From Rheum nobile (taxonomy: Eukaryota; Streptophyta; Magnoliopsida; Caryophyllales; Polygonaceae), in NCBI GenBank assembly GCA_027886185.1, contig WOAB01000595.1:248001-312000 (forward strand): a stretch of DNA of 64,000 nucleotides. The letters run 5' to 3'. The stretch's first letter is position 1, and each line of letters opens with the position of its first letter. Below are positions 32,467-44,044 of this stretch, one piece after another. The notes beneath the pieces are model-generated. The model was not told where the DNA came from, searched no databases, and saw only the letters and a program-made list of their open reading frames with translations. A program made the position numbers and the translations under genes.

Positions 32467-35400
32467 ATGGTGGATGATAACCAAGTCGGGAAGGAGCTAG
32501 CCACTTCTTCACAAGGGGATGTATCTCCATCCAAGGGAGTAACTTTGCAGGACATTAAACAAACCTTGCTATCTATCAATGCACGGCTGGAAATTGTGGA
32601 GCGCAACCAAGAGGATATAGCCGAGCAATTGCTCCATTTGAGTGTTAACCATCCTCCAAGCCGTGGCCATGTTGTGCCACCAGTTTCAAGAGAAGTCATT
32701 GGGTCTGCTCTTAATAATGTGGACCATGTGCAATTCCGGGAGGACGCGTCTTCTTCTCATGCTCCGAGGGTGTCATTGGCGCCACAAGGGGCATCTGCGG
32801 CGTACGAAGCGCCACCATTTGTAGCAACCTCGGGGGTAAGTATGTTTAATGATTTTGCTACATTTCCTAATAATATCCCTATTGGTGCTACTAACCTTCC
32901 AGGTTATGGAGTTGGAGGCTATGACTCTTATGGGCGATCTCAAGCTACACCTACGCCCACCGCCAACCTTTTCCCTCCACAAATGGCGATGAGGGGACCT
33001 CAAGTCCGCATAGCTTTGCTCCCTCCCATGCCTCCCCAACGTTATGTTCCCCCGGCCTACCATGAAGAAAGGCCACAAGGGAGGGATCAACACCACGGTG
33101 TTAAGCTCTATGTGCAAACATTTGCGGGATCTTCCAACGGGGATGAATGCCTGGATTGGATGGCCAAAACTGAATCCATCTCCGAGTTCTATGGATATGA
33201 TGATGCTAGGAAGATCGACATTGCCGCAATTCACTTCACCGACTTCGCCTATCATTGGTGGCAAGAGGACCAGGCGGAGCGGCGTCGCATGGGATATGAT
33301 CCCATCAGAACTTGGCAAGAGCTCAAGGATGCTCTTTCAGAGCGTTTTGTGCCAAGGGACTATACCGAGAGAGTGCACGCCAAGCTGGAGCGAGTGCTCC
33401 AAGGAAGTTGTACTCCCGATGAGTACTTCAAGGAGCTTCGGACTCTCATCTTCCGATCCGGCCTCCGCTTTCCCGATGGGTATGTTGTTTCTAAGTTTGT
33501 CAATGGCTTGAATTCTGATCTTCGTGCTATTGTTAACATGCAGCATTTCGTCCGTGGTACAAGTATTGAGGAGGTTCTACACTACACGAATCATGTCAAC
33601 AAGAACCAACCTCAAAGGAGGCAACCGAGCTCCACCTCTCGGTCGTGGCTTTCCTCTACACCTAATGCCACCTCCAACCTACCAAGGAAGCAAGAGTATA
33701 GGCGTGAGTTTCCACCCTCATAGCCTAGGAAAGATGCTCCACCACATCGGCCAAAGCAAGAAAATGGGGACCGAGCGGGCGACTTCAAATGCTTCAAGTG
33801 TCTTGGGCGAGGCCAATATGCCCGGGACTGCCCTAATCAAAGGAAGGTGCTCCTCAATTCTCAAGGTGATTATGAATTTGAAGAGGAACCGGCTGAGCAA
33901 GTAGAAGAAGAGCCCGAGGAGCAAGAGGAGGAAGAAGAGCTCCATGTAGTGGCAGCCGTGGGTGAGTGCTTCGTCATCCAAAGAACCTTGTTCATGACGG
34001 AGAGCTCCACCACTCCAAGTCAGTGGGAAACCATCTTCCATACCCGTTGCGCCATCAAGGATAATGTATGTAGCGTAATCATCGATGGGGGATCTTGTTG
34101 TAACATCATCGATGAGGAGGTAGTTAAGCGATTGTCCATTCCTACTTCTCCCCATCCTATGCCTTACCCTTTGTGTTGGCTCAATTCTAACTCTCCTATT
34201 CAAGTTAGGGAAAGGTGTGTTATTTCTTTTTCCATAGGTCCTTATGCGGATGAGGTTGAGTGTGACGTGGTCCCGATGACCGCATGTCACCTTTTGCTTG
34301 GAAGGCCCTGGCAATATGATAGGGGCATTATTCATGATGGCGTCTCCAACGAGTACTCCTTCCACAAGGATGGCAAGAAGGTCACCTTGCACCCCTTGAC
34401 TCCTCATGAGATCATGCTTGATCATGTTGCCAAGGAGCAGCGGAAAAAGCACCAAGGCCGTGAGGAGAAGAAGAATAAGAAGTTGGCCATTGGTGGTAGC
34501 GTGGGCACTTCCAACCAACTCCTTTTGGCCAAGCCTAAGGAAGTTGTCCACGCCATCTGGGGAAGTAACACTTGTCTCCTACTCTTATATCATGATGTAT
34601 ATTTGTCTTCTCAAGAGTTGGATGATCTTCCCTCACCTATCTCTCGTCTTTTGCAGGATTATGAGGATCTCTTCCAAGACGAGGTGCCAAGTGGCCTACC
34701 ACCAATCCGGGGAATAGAACACCAGATCGACTTTGTCCCGGGGGCTATACTACCGAACCGTCTAGCCTATAGGTCCAACCCCGAGGATGCCAAGGAGCTT
34801 TAACGTCAAGTTCAAGAGCTCCTAGACAAGGGCTATGTGCGTGAGAGCCTAAGTCCTTGCGCGGTTCCGGTAATTCTTGTCCCTAAAAAGGACGGTACAT
34901 GGCGTATGTGTGTTGATTGCCGAGCAATCAACAACATAACCATCAAGTACCGCCACCCTATTCCGCGGCTTGATGATATGCTCGATGAGCTCCACTGTTC
35001 AAGTATCTTCTCAAAGATTGACTTGAAAAGTGGCTATCATCAAATCCGGATGAAAGAGGGTGATGAGTGGAAGACGACATTTAAAACTAAGTATGGGCTC
35101 TATGAGTGATTGGTTATGCCTTTCGGTCTAACCAACGCTCCTAGCACCTTTATGAGGTTGATGAACCATGTCCTCCGCTCCTTTCTTGGCAAGTTTGTGG
35201 TGGTATACTTCGATGATATCCTAGTGTATATCCATAACTTACAAGAGCATGTTGAGCACCTTAGGCAAGTGCTAGATGTCCTAAGGAAAGAGAGCCTATT
35301 TGCTAACTTTAAGAAATGTCATTTTTGCTCGGATCACATGGTGTTTCTTGGTTTTGTGGTGTGCAAGGATGGGCTGAAGGTGGATGAAGAAAAGGTCAAA

Positions 35401-37428
35401 GCCATCCGAGATTGGCCTACTCCCATGACCATGACGCAAGTTAGGAGCTTCCTAGGGTTGGCAGGCTTCTACCGGCGGTTTATGAGGGACTTTAGCTCCT
35501 TAGCTTCACCCCTCACCGAGCTCACTAAGAAGAACGCCCCCTTCAGGTGGGAGGGACCTCAAGAAGATGCCTTCAACATCCTCAAGGCGAAGCTTACACA
35601 AGCACCTCTCCTTGCCTTGCCTGATTTCAACAAGATGTTCGAAATTGAGTGTGATGCGTCAGGCATTGGCTTGGGCGGCGTGCTTATGCAAGAAGGCAAA
35701 CCCGTGGCGTATTTCAGTGATAAATTAGGTGGGACTGAGCTGAATTACCCCACCTATGACAAAGAATTGCTCGCCCTTGTCCGGGTTCTCAAGGTGTGGG
35801 AACACTACTTATTGCCGCGCGAGTTTGTGATCCATTCCGACCACGAGGCGCTGAAATATCTCAAGGGGCAAAGCAAGCTCAACAAGCGCCATGCCAAGTG
35901 GGTCGAGTTTATTGAATCCTTCCCTTATGTCATCAAGCATAAGAAGGGTAAGGACAACGTCGTCGTCGACGCCCTTTCTAGGAGGTATACACTTCTTTCC
36001 CTTCTTGATGCTAAGTTGCTTGGATTTGCTTTTATGCATGAATTATATGTGGATGATGCTGATTTCCATGATATTTTTCAAGCATGCGTAGCTAAGGGGA
36101 GTAAGGACCAATTCTACTTGCATGATGGCTTTTTGTTTAAGGGTCCTAGATTGTGTGTGCCTAAGGGATCTATTCGGCATTTGCTAGTGCAAGAGGCCCA
36201 CGGTGGTGGTCTCATGGGGCACTTTGGGGCAATGAAAACTTTGCATGTCCTTAGGGAGCATTTCTATTGGCCACGCATGCTTAAGTCCGTTGAGAAAATT
36301 TGTGCTTCATGTGTGACTTGTTTGCGTGCCAAGTCCAAGGTACAACCGCATGGTTTGTACACTCCCCTTCCTATTCCACAAGTTCCTTGGGAAGACATTT
36401 CCATGGATTTTGTGATGGGATTACCTCGATCTAAGAGGGGGAGGGACTCCATATATGTTGTGGTAGATCGGTTCTCGAAAATGGCTCATTTTATCGCATG
36501 CCACAAAACTGATGATGCATCTCATGTAGCTAGTCTTTTCTTTGATAATATTGTGAGATTGCATGGAGTCCCTAGGTCAATTGTTTCAGATCGTGATGTC
36601 AAATTTCTGAGCTATTTTTGGAAGACACTTTGGGCTAAGTTGGGCACGAAGTTGCTTTTCTCCACCACTTGTCATCCACAAACGGATGGACAAACCGAGG
36701 TAGTGAATCGTACCCTTGGTTCTCTTTTGCGCTCTCTTTTGTCTACTAACTTGCACAGGTGGGAAGAGTGCCTAGCCTTCATAGAATTTGCATACAACCG
36801 TTCGGTGCATTCGGCCACCAAGAAGACTCCTTTTGAGGTGGTTTATGGGTGCAACCCCATTACACCACTTGATTTGATGCCTTATGCAACTAAGGACCGG
36901 GAGAGCCGTGAAGGACTTGATCATGCTGCTAGGATCAAGAAGCTTCACGAGGATACATGCCTTCAATTGGAGAGGCGCACAATGCAATACGTGCGTCAAG
37001 CTAACAAGGGGCGTAAGGAGGTCATTTCTTAGCCCGACGACCTCGTATGGGTGCACTTGAGGAAGGAGCGTTTTCCGTCACTTCGGAACTCCAAACTCAA
37101 GCCAAGGGGTGATGGTCCTTTTTAGGTTTTGGAGTGAATCAATGATAATGCTTACAAGATCGAGTTGCCACCAAGCTATGGCGTTCATGAGGTATTCAAC
37201 GTATCCGATCTTGCACCTTTCTTTCTTGACAATGATGATGAATTTCAGGATCAAGATTCGTGGGCGAATCCTTTTCAAGAAGGGGAGTATGATGTGACTA
37301 CGTCGCATCATGAACAAGACTCAAGCCATTCAAGCCATGAAGAGTCAAGCGTCGTCGCCGCCACGCCTAGGGCATGGAAGTTGGCCCGACGATTCTCACA
37401 ACTCTCCGAGCCATCTTTTCGAGGATGA
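32467..37428 (+). pseudogene. gag-pol: CRM-like gag-pol polyprotein, six in-frame stops
   Basis: A single frame from ATG 32467. Stops: TAG 33721, TAA 34801, TGA 35107, TAG 37030, TAG 37123, TGA 37135. Domains in order: gag core about 33106-33580 (FAYHWWQEDQAERRR, LSERFVPRDYTERVHAKL); zinc knuckle 33790-33831 reading CFKCLGRGQYARDC, with its His replaced by Gln; acidic linker; protease with IDGGS at 34081-34095; RT from about 34837, with [18 protein letters not shown] and catalytic YFDD at 35206-35217; RNase H about 35638-35990 (ECDASG, HSDHEAL); integrase about 36190-36780, with an HHCC region ([16 protein letters not shown]) and D,D-35-E residues in SMDFV, VSDRD and GQTEVVNR. The frame continues through NVSDLAPFFLD over the PPT into the 3' LTR. 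There a 14-bp deletion relative to the 5' LTR shifts it to a stop at 37426-37428. Confidence 0.92.
37277..37289 (+). promoter_or_regulatory. PPT, CRM-like element
   Basis: AAGAAGGGGAG then TA at the 3' LTR boundary. It is also coding (FQEGEYD), so the tract doubles as codons. Confidence 0.8.
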
Positions 37429-38291
37429 CTCCACTGGTCCTCTAGGAGATATTGAGCACAAGAATGCCTATGAAACTGGCGTGGAAGCAAGGAAGTGCCG
37501 CACACCTATGGTAGGCACAAGGGAGGCTAGTGCTCGGGTCTTTCCGGGGCGAATCACTCGGGCTCGGGCTCGAGCATTGCAAGAGGGACTCCAGGCTGGC
37601 TTGATGACCATGGGAGCGCCGAGCCAAATGGAAGAGAAGGCCATGTGTGCCTTGGTGCAACAACCGGGCTAGGCGCAAGGTTTCCTTAAGCCATGTGTGG
37701 CTTGATTTGAAGAGGCATTTAATGCCGATTTTGTGTGGGTCTTCATGAAATTTTCTACCTTAGTTATTGGCTATGTGATGGATAAATTTCATCATTAAAA
37801 GTTGGGTATATAAGGGATAGTCGGCCCTTGTTTTCATTATGCAAAACTTGAACCTAAAACCTTGTTTTTCTCTCTCGTTTTTCAATGGAGTTTTCTGCAG
37901 AATTTTAGTGTTTATTTTCATCTCTTAGATAGCTTCAAATCCAGGTTGTGAGTAATATCAACCCCCGTGCAAGGATCTCCTTTGGTGCGTCATATCCAAA
38001 GCAATTTCCTTCACTAGTTCTTACAAGGTGAGGTGCGTCATATCCAACCCTTGTGAGTCCATATCCCATTCGACTTTGCCCTATCTCTCCACCTCTCATC
38101 CTGCCCTCAATCCACTCTTGAATCACCCCAAGATCATCCAAAGAATCAGTCCAAGGCGCGCCCCAATCTGCCCTCAAATCTCTCTCTCGCCGGCGCCAAG
38201 TTCCTTGCCGGTTGGTGTTGTTGTCTTGCCATTTCCGTGGCTCTTATGGACTTCCTCGCACCGAAGGCTTCATCACGATCCTCACGCATCG
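37290..38291 (+). repeat. CRM-like 3' LTR (1002 bp)
   Basis: TGATGTGACTACGTCG...CACGCATCG. The last base is G where the 5' LTR has A. It lacks the 14 bp ATCCGAGCTAGGGC present in the 5' LTR near 30594. Confidence 0.92.
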
Positions 38292-38492
38292 TAGCGCCTA
38301 GGCGGGGGCCTAGGCGGGGCCTAGGCGGACTAAAAAGTTAATGCATGATCCATGTGATTATTTGATTATGTTCTCCCAAATCCATTAATCTTTATAAAAC
38401 TATGTTGGGATGAGATTTGATATTATATTATGGGCCTTATTGTACAAAGCCTAACCCAAAAGTATGTTAATGCATCCGTCATCTTCTAAGAT
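38292..38492. other. Right part of the CCTAGGCGG-rich repeat
   Basis: Three near-tandem CCTAGGCGGGG words (38296-38330) followed by AT-rich sequence with no ORF. Confidence 0.55.
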
Positions 38493-38712
38493 GTTCCTGC
38501 CAGTCTAGCCCGACGGGCCGTGGCTAGCCGGACCCCTGCCCAAAGGGCCGACGTGGGGCCCACCGAGATGGGTTATGGAGTCAGACTCGCATCATAAAAG
38601 TGCACTTTTATGATGTGAGTCTGACTCCACAACCCATCTCGGTGGGCCCCACGTCAGCCCTTCGGGCGGGGGTCCGGCTAGCCACGGCCCGTCGGGCTAG
38701 ACCGGCAGGAAT
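38493..38712. repeat. 220-bp palindrome (arms about 110 bp, no spacer)
   Basis: 38493-38602 is the reverse complement of 38603-38712 with few mismatches, centred on AAAAGTGCACTTTT. The arms contain CTAGCCCGACGGGCCGTGGC and GGGCCCACCGAGATGGG. It overlaps the next palindrome. Confidence 0.92.
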
Positions 38713-39109
38713 AGCCGAGACTCACAGCAGGCCTGCAGGCCATACACCCCAACCAGATGCTCATAGGGTGTTAGCCTGTAGGTTGTTGGAGGTGGGACTC
38801 GAACCCAGGACCACCCTTTAACAAGTGGGAATATCACCACTTGTCAACCAATTACACTGCAGTGTAATTGGTTGACAAGTGGTGATATTCCCACTTGTTA
38901 AAGGGAGGTCCTGGGTTCGAGTCCCACCTCCAACAACCTACAGGCTTACACCCTGTGAGCATCTGGTTGGGGTGTGTGGCCTGCAGGCCTGTTGTGAGTC
39001 TCGGCTGTTCCTGCCGGTCTAGCCCGACGGGCCGTGGCTAGCCGGACCCCCGCCCAAAGGGCCGACGTGGGGCCCACCCAGATGGGTTGTGGAGTCAGAC
39101 TCACATCAT
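38610..39109. repeat. 500-bp near-perfect palindrome (arms 250 bp, no spacer)
   Basis: Centred between 38859 and 38860 on CACTGCAGTG. The left arm 38610-38859 pairs with the right arm 38860-39109 with only a handful of mismatches. Together with 38493-38712 the order is A, A', B, B', A. A transcript would fold into a long dsRNA. ORFs in it (38600-38821 plus, 38946-39239 minus) are the two sides of the same repeat and not genes. Confidence 0.93.
38861..39109 (+). repeat. SINE-like unit with pol III A and B boxes (inverted twin on the left arm)
   Basis: AGTGTAATTGG at 38861-38871 resembles a pol III A box. GGTTCGAGTCC at 38914-38924 is a canonical B box, about 50 bp downstream. The mirror B box is at 38795-38805 on the minus strand. 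This looks like two tRNA-derived SINEs head to head. No cloverleaf can be completed, so it is not a tRNA gene. No 3' A- or T-tail is evident. Confidence 0.55.
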
Positions 39110-40331
39110 GGGTACAAACCTTTACCGGACGGACGGAAACGGTATCGTTAGCTAGACGACCCCCCCCCCACCCCCCTCCACAACACAGGTAAAGCACCTC
39201 CCTTAACCCACTCAACCCGGACACCGGGAAGTGTATCAAGGGATGACCTCTTGTTAAAAACCATTTTCATATCATGCGGGGCTCAGAACAATCCTTACCC
39301 GCAAAGGTTATACACCAGAAACACAACATTACATAGATCAATCATCATAATTCACAACCATCCATCAAATAATTTGCCACATGCATTATTGTCAACCGCT
39401 TGCATTCGCAAGAATGATCAACCACAACTACCAAATCATACCATATCCTTCATTAATAACAACATCAATACCACATCATATATTCATAAACAACACCAAC
39501 CATAACATGTATTCATAGACAATGCCTAACATAGCATATAATGATAATCAATATCAAGGTCTTATAACACCGAGGCAACTCTCAACTTCAATAAACATTA
39601 CACCTATTCAATATATTATCATCTTATAGCAACAAGGCAACTCACAATATTGGCATATAGATACATAATCAATAATGACACATAATTTCAATATTCATGC
39701 ATGATAAGAATCAAAATTCATGAACAGTCAAGGATTTAGTGTCATGTATATCATGATATCTTAAACTTAAACTACGACACGCATACGCTCACAAATAACT
39801 TGCCTGAAAAGACGTTCAACGCAACCACTCTTCGTTGTAATCCAATATCCGATAGATGTCGCAAAAATCGATCACAAGAGTATTCACATATTTCGAACCT
39901 TCACGAAAAAATATCATAACTTATTACGTATATATCCGAATCGAGATCCGTAAATTTCCCCATACTCGTACAAAGATTTCTCACCTGATAAATTCAACCA
40001 CAACTTCTCAGTAATTACAGATTCTGCCCAGAAATTTCAGATTCGCACAAAAATGCCCAAGTCCACCTTCATCCACCTCCAAACTCCAAAATTGATCAAC
40101 CTAAGTATCCCAAGGCATTAATTAACATCTAATTGAACTCCATTTGCACATAAAATTCCCCAATTGAACACAAACATATAAATATGCTAAGCTAGGGTTT
40201 AAGAAATTGGGGGAAATTCTTACATAGAGAGATTGGATGAGACTAGAGATGTTAGAGGCTTGAAGGAGGTTCAAGGGGTTTCACCGGCCATGAGAGGTGG
40301 CAAACGACGGCCGGAGCTGGACGTGGAGGCT
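39110..40331. other. Non-coding, probably old LTR sequence
   Basis: 39160-39176 is a C-run (C11-A-C6). The rest is A/C-rich and rich in CATAT/ACAACA words, like a minus-strand LTR. It includes 39611-39659, duplicated at 30408-30457. From about 40200 it becomes GA-rich (GGTTCAAGGGGTTTCACCGG). This is the target of the TRIM, whose TSD AGGCT ends at 40331. Confidence 0.4.
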
Positions 40332-43300
40332 TGTGGAAACGGGGCGGGGTGCCCAACAAGCCTAGTGGGGTTCCAACCTAAAACCAATTGGCAATAGGTG
40401 GAGAGGACCACTGGGCTTATATACAAGGCAAGTGTGTCCCAATCCTTCGATGTGGGATTCCAACACTCCCCCACAAGTGTGACGGGTCTAACAGCTCGCA
40501 ATGCACACTTGACCCGATAACCATGCTCTGATACCATGTGGAAACGGGGCGGGGTGCCCAACAAGCCCACTGGGGTTCCTATAACACCCCCAAAACTTAA
40601 CCCTTTTGGAAATGTATCACCGCCAGTGACCCCAGTGTTCCTTACCGAGATCACCCAAGGCTTTACCGTTTAAATATAATTCAAGAAATATAGTGATACA
40701 AAATGATAACCTTATTTATATAAAACCTGAGTCACGGGATTACATCCCAATCCCGAATAGGACAAACACAGAGTTTAAATAAATTACAGTGGAAGTCTTA
40801 AATAAAGTACAGCGGAAGTCTTATAAAATATTTTACAAACAAGGATCTTGACCACAATGGTCATCTCCCAAGGATCTCAACTTGATTAAAAGAAATTATT
40901 AAAAAGTCGAAAAACCACCGTCGACTCCATAGTCCTTCTAGTCTTCTCATCTACACTCTATCTGATGTGCCGAATCGAACGGATGACACCAGCCCACATG
41001 CAGAGAGCAAAGTTCGTGGGTTAGTCTACTTGAATAGACTAGCAAGGGTAAAAAGCAGAATGGTTCGAAGCAGTCGTATTAGGTTAGACTCATCGCTTCT
41101 CGAATAATAATCGATGACGATAGTCAACCATCATACTCCTACTTGAATAAACAAGAGGTATGCATAAGAGAAGATTCTGTAAGACTGAATCTTCACAGAA
41201 ATCGACTCGAAAGAAGACTCCAACGGAAATGAGTCTTTAAGGAAATATGACAAATCTGGAATGTTACAGAATCATACAACAATGATTTAAAAGTTGACTG
41301 AGATGCTTCGGTTCACGACCAACCTCACCGCATATAGCGAGTCCAGATTGGAAAGAGAACGTACTCTGATCAAAGTCGAGACGAGTTTTCCTAACTACAC
41401 TATAACTTAGCTGCACTACTCGCCGAAGGTTTATTAATTATGTGCGCTCGGGCACATACCTTATTTAATTATAGAACACACGTTATTGAAAACCATTAAT
41501 GTTATTAAGAGCAGCACACAGCTTAATCACAGGGTGACCATTATGTCGACCCAAATTAGTACAACACACAAACACACACACACGCACACACGAGGCTTAA
41601 TATTATTCCGAGAACAACGGGAGTTATTGTTACACAGGGTGATCTTATGTTCACTCAGATTGCACTGCCACAACGCTTACACTTTAATTTACAGCGTGAC
41701 AGTTACGTCCACCCCAATTGCACTAGCTAGGTGCTTAATACAAAGGACTGCTATTAAGCTCATCCACTGGCGCTAGCAAGGCGCTTAAACACATCCGATC
41801 CTTAAAGGTGGATAAGAAGCATAGGTCATGACCCTTAAATTAATATTCGGAAATTATCCCGAGGAATATTATGATTTAAAGAAACGACAAATCCTTACTT
41901 GGATTAACGTTCCCACAAACTCTCATGTTAACTAAACAGTCTAACACATCAATTATTCATATTAAGGCCGTCCAGGCAATCAACTTAAACACAGAGATAA
42001 TAGAAACAGCTAATCCTTACTTGGATTAGTTTTCCTATTAACCCACATGCTATTCTAGCATTAAGATTAATTTCACAATAATACCATCACGGTAATTATC
42101 ACATATGATAGCGTTGTTCTAACAGATATATAACCTATCATAACATTACTTTAATCACGTTTATTTATGAAATTAGTTCCCAAACAAAACAACAGTTCTG
42201 GATAAATCCACATAAATGCCCGGAAGGCAATCATAGATAATAGCGTCGTTCTAACAGATATGCAACCTATTATATGATTTTCCAAAATAGTTTATAAAAC
42301 CAATTCCAGACAAACACAATAATCATTCCAAATTAATTACTTAGATAAACAGCTGATAATTAATGTAAATATGGAACGATGAGCAAGAGCGAACCGCCAC
42401 TTGCCTTAGTCCGCAGATCTGGAACAAAGCAGAGACAACGGGATTCCGGGCTCGACACAGGTATAGCTTCGACAGCACAACGACCTTCGAGTCGACCCAT
42501 AAGGAAACCCTAAGTTAGATCCGACATAAACTAGTACGAATCTAAGGAAAGACGAAAGAAATCGAAAGGAACGAGTCCATAACGACGACCACCAAGACCA
42601 AGCCAACAAAGGGGCTTCTGGCCACTGGCAGCGGTCGCTGTGTTCATCACGGAGGGCGTCGTGTTCATCACGGCGGTCGCCGCCACGAACACGGCGGTCG
42701 CCGTGAAGAACGGCGGTCAACAGAACGGTGAGAAAACTCACCAAAACACACACGAGGGTCACTCCTTTGGCCTGGCTTTGGGTTCAGACCTCCACTAAGC
42801 TTCCAAAGGGACCTCTAGGCTACAGGAAAACACACCAAACAACACCGGCGATTGCTCCAAATAACTCCGGCGAGGGCAAGCTTTTCCGGCGAGACAAATT
42901 CTGAGATTTGAGCTTCTGATTTTGTGTGAAATCCGATCCCCAAGCCTCTCCTTTTATAGCCAGATCACAAGGGAGCACAATGATGGCTAGGAGGGCGTCG
43001 TGGCGGGGCTAAAACGGCGATGTCAGAGGCTCGCCGGCGACCTTCGGGCAAGGACCTCCGGACAACAACGACGGCGGGCGCCATCATCAATGCGGCAGGC
43101 GCCGCCATAGGCCTGGCGTCCCCAGCTAGGAGAAGACCCGGCTGTTCCTCGAGCCTTGTGACGGCGGGCGCCGCCATACCCACGGCGGGCGCCGCCACCC
43201 TGGCTTCGCCTCCTCAGCTCTTAGATGAAAACGATGTTAACCCGGGATAAAATTATCGTACGCGAACGAGTAATTAACATCCAAAGTACGTCGTCTGTAT

Positions 43301-43543
43301 TTTATTTCACTGAGAAAAATAATACAGAGATATAGCACATTACAGAATGTCTTAAACTCTCTGTATTAAATCCGACGTACAAAACAGGTATTCGGGAAAA
43401 TTCCAAAAATTCCCAAAATAATCCTTACAGAATTACGGGGTATCACAATTCCAACCTAAAACCAATTGGCAATAGGTGGAGAGGACCACTGGGCTTATAT
43501 ACAAGGCAAGTGTGTCCCAATCCTTCGATGTGGGATTCCAACA
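40332..43543 (-). mobile_element. TRIM element (339 bp without its insertion), interrupted by a solo LTR
   Basis: TSD AGGCT at 40327-40331 and 43544-43548. The left LTR is 40332-40465 (134 bp). The internal domain 40466-40536 (71 bp) contains a PPT (minus TGTGGGGGAG) and a PBS (minus TGGTATCAGAGC, ending at 40536) and no coding capacity. The right LTR is 40537-40579 plus 43453-43543, also 134 bp once the insertion is removed. The LTR has a TATA box (minus TATATAAG at 40416-40423). These are the defining parts of terminal-repeat retrotransposons in miniature. Confidence 0.93.
40580..43447 (-). mobile_element. TG-family solo LTR (2.87 kb) inside the TRIM LTR
   Basis: Plus-strand ends TATAACACCCCC and GGGGTATCACA, i.e. 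TGTGATACCCC...GGTGTTATA on the minus strand. It is homologous in order to the TG1 LTR (for example GACTATCGTCATCG-type and GAAGCAGTCGTATTAGG-type blocks near 41070-41110 versus 4090-4175 reversed). The 5-bp duplication is GTTCC / ATTCC with one mismatch. The TATA box is at 42951-42959 (minus). GC-rich 12-mers in 21-bp steps lie at 42629-42722 and 43072-43194. A CA-repeat lies at about 41565-41595. Solo structure indicates LTR-LTR recombination after insertion. Confidence 0.9.
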
Positions 43544-43548
43544 AGGCT

Positions 43549-44044
43549 ACACAGATGGATGCGAAACTGGGAGCGGTTCCGGCGTGCAGTGGAGGCCCTT
43601 CGACGGTGGCAACCAGGTGGAAGGCGGGGGAAAAAGGAGGCAGCAACTGGTCATGGTTGGGAGTTCACTCTGCTGCACGGACAGAGGACGTCGAGCAACA
43701 CGACTCGCTAGGAAGGCAAGGACGATGACGGCTCGATCCACTCCGACGCCGGCGAGAAGCGACATAGGGGAGGAGGTGCTAGGAAGAGACAAGAAGAAAT
43801 GGAAGAGATGAGAGCTGCCATGGTGAGCGTGAAGAAGGAGCATGTTCCAAAAGAGGTAATATCGGGGGTATGATAGTTTTAGGGAAGAGAGAGGGAAAAA
43901 AATAGAAGAAGAAAAAGGAAAGAAATAAAAGAAATGGGTATATTTTTGGGGTATTTATATTTTAAGGGATAGAAAATTAAAATTAGGTAAAATTGTAATT
44001 AAAAAAAAAGATTAAATTTTGAGGTATAAATATATGTAGGAAAA
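43549..44044. other. GC-rich then AT-rich flank, no supported gene
   Basis: Overlapping short ORFs at 43466-43843 on both strands reflect high GC only. After about 43850 the sequence is GA-rich and then AT-rich. Confidence 0.4.

Larger units (their letters stand above)
30511..38291 (+). mobile_element. Full-length Ty3/gypsy chromovirus, probably CRM-like (7.78 kb)
   Basis: TSD TAGCG at 30506-30510 and 38292-38296. LTRs 30511-31526 and 37290-38291, tRNA-iMet PBS, one continuous gag-pol frame with six stops, PPT at the 3' LTR. No chromodomain is visible. The polyprotein frame runs past the PPT into the 3' LTR and carries GRITRARARALQEGLQ, like the GPITRARAK motif of CRM/centromeric retrotransposons. 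CRM is the best guess; Reina or Tekay relatives are not excluded. Confidence 0.92.

Noticed and set aside
38861..38935. Functional tRNA gene
   Set aside because: A and B boxes are present, but no acceptor stem or full cloverleaf can be drawn. The region is one arm of a palindrome, so a SINE-like origin fits better.
42965..43250. GC-rich ORFs on both strands (77 and 76 residues)
   Set aside because: They lie in the TG-family LTR across the 21-bp palindrome arrays. Openness on both strands reflects composition.
43466..43843. Cluster of overlapping ORFs right of the TRIM
   Set aside because: Three plus-strand frames and one minus-strand frame are open over the same GC-rich stretch, and part of it is TRIM LTR.
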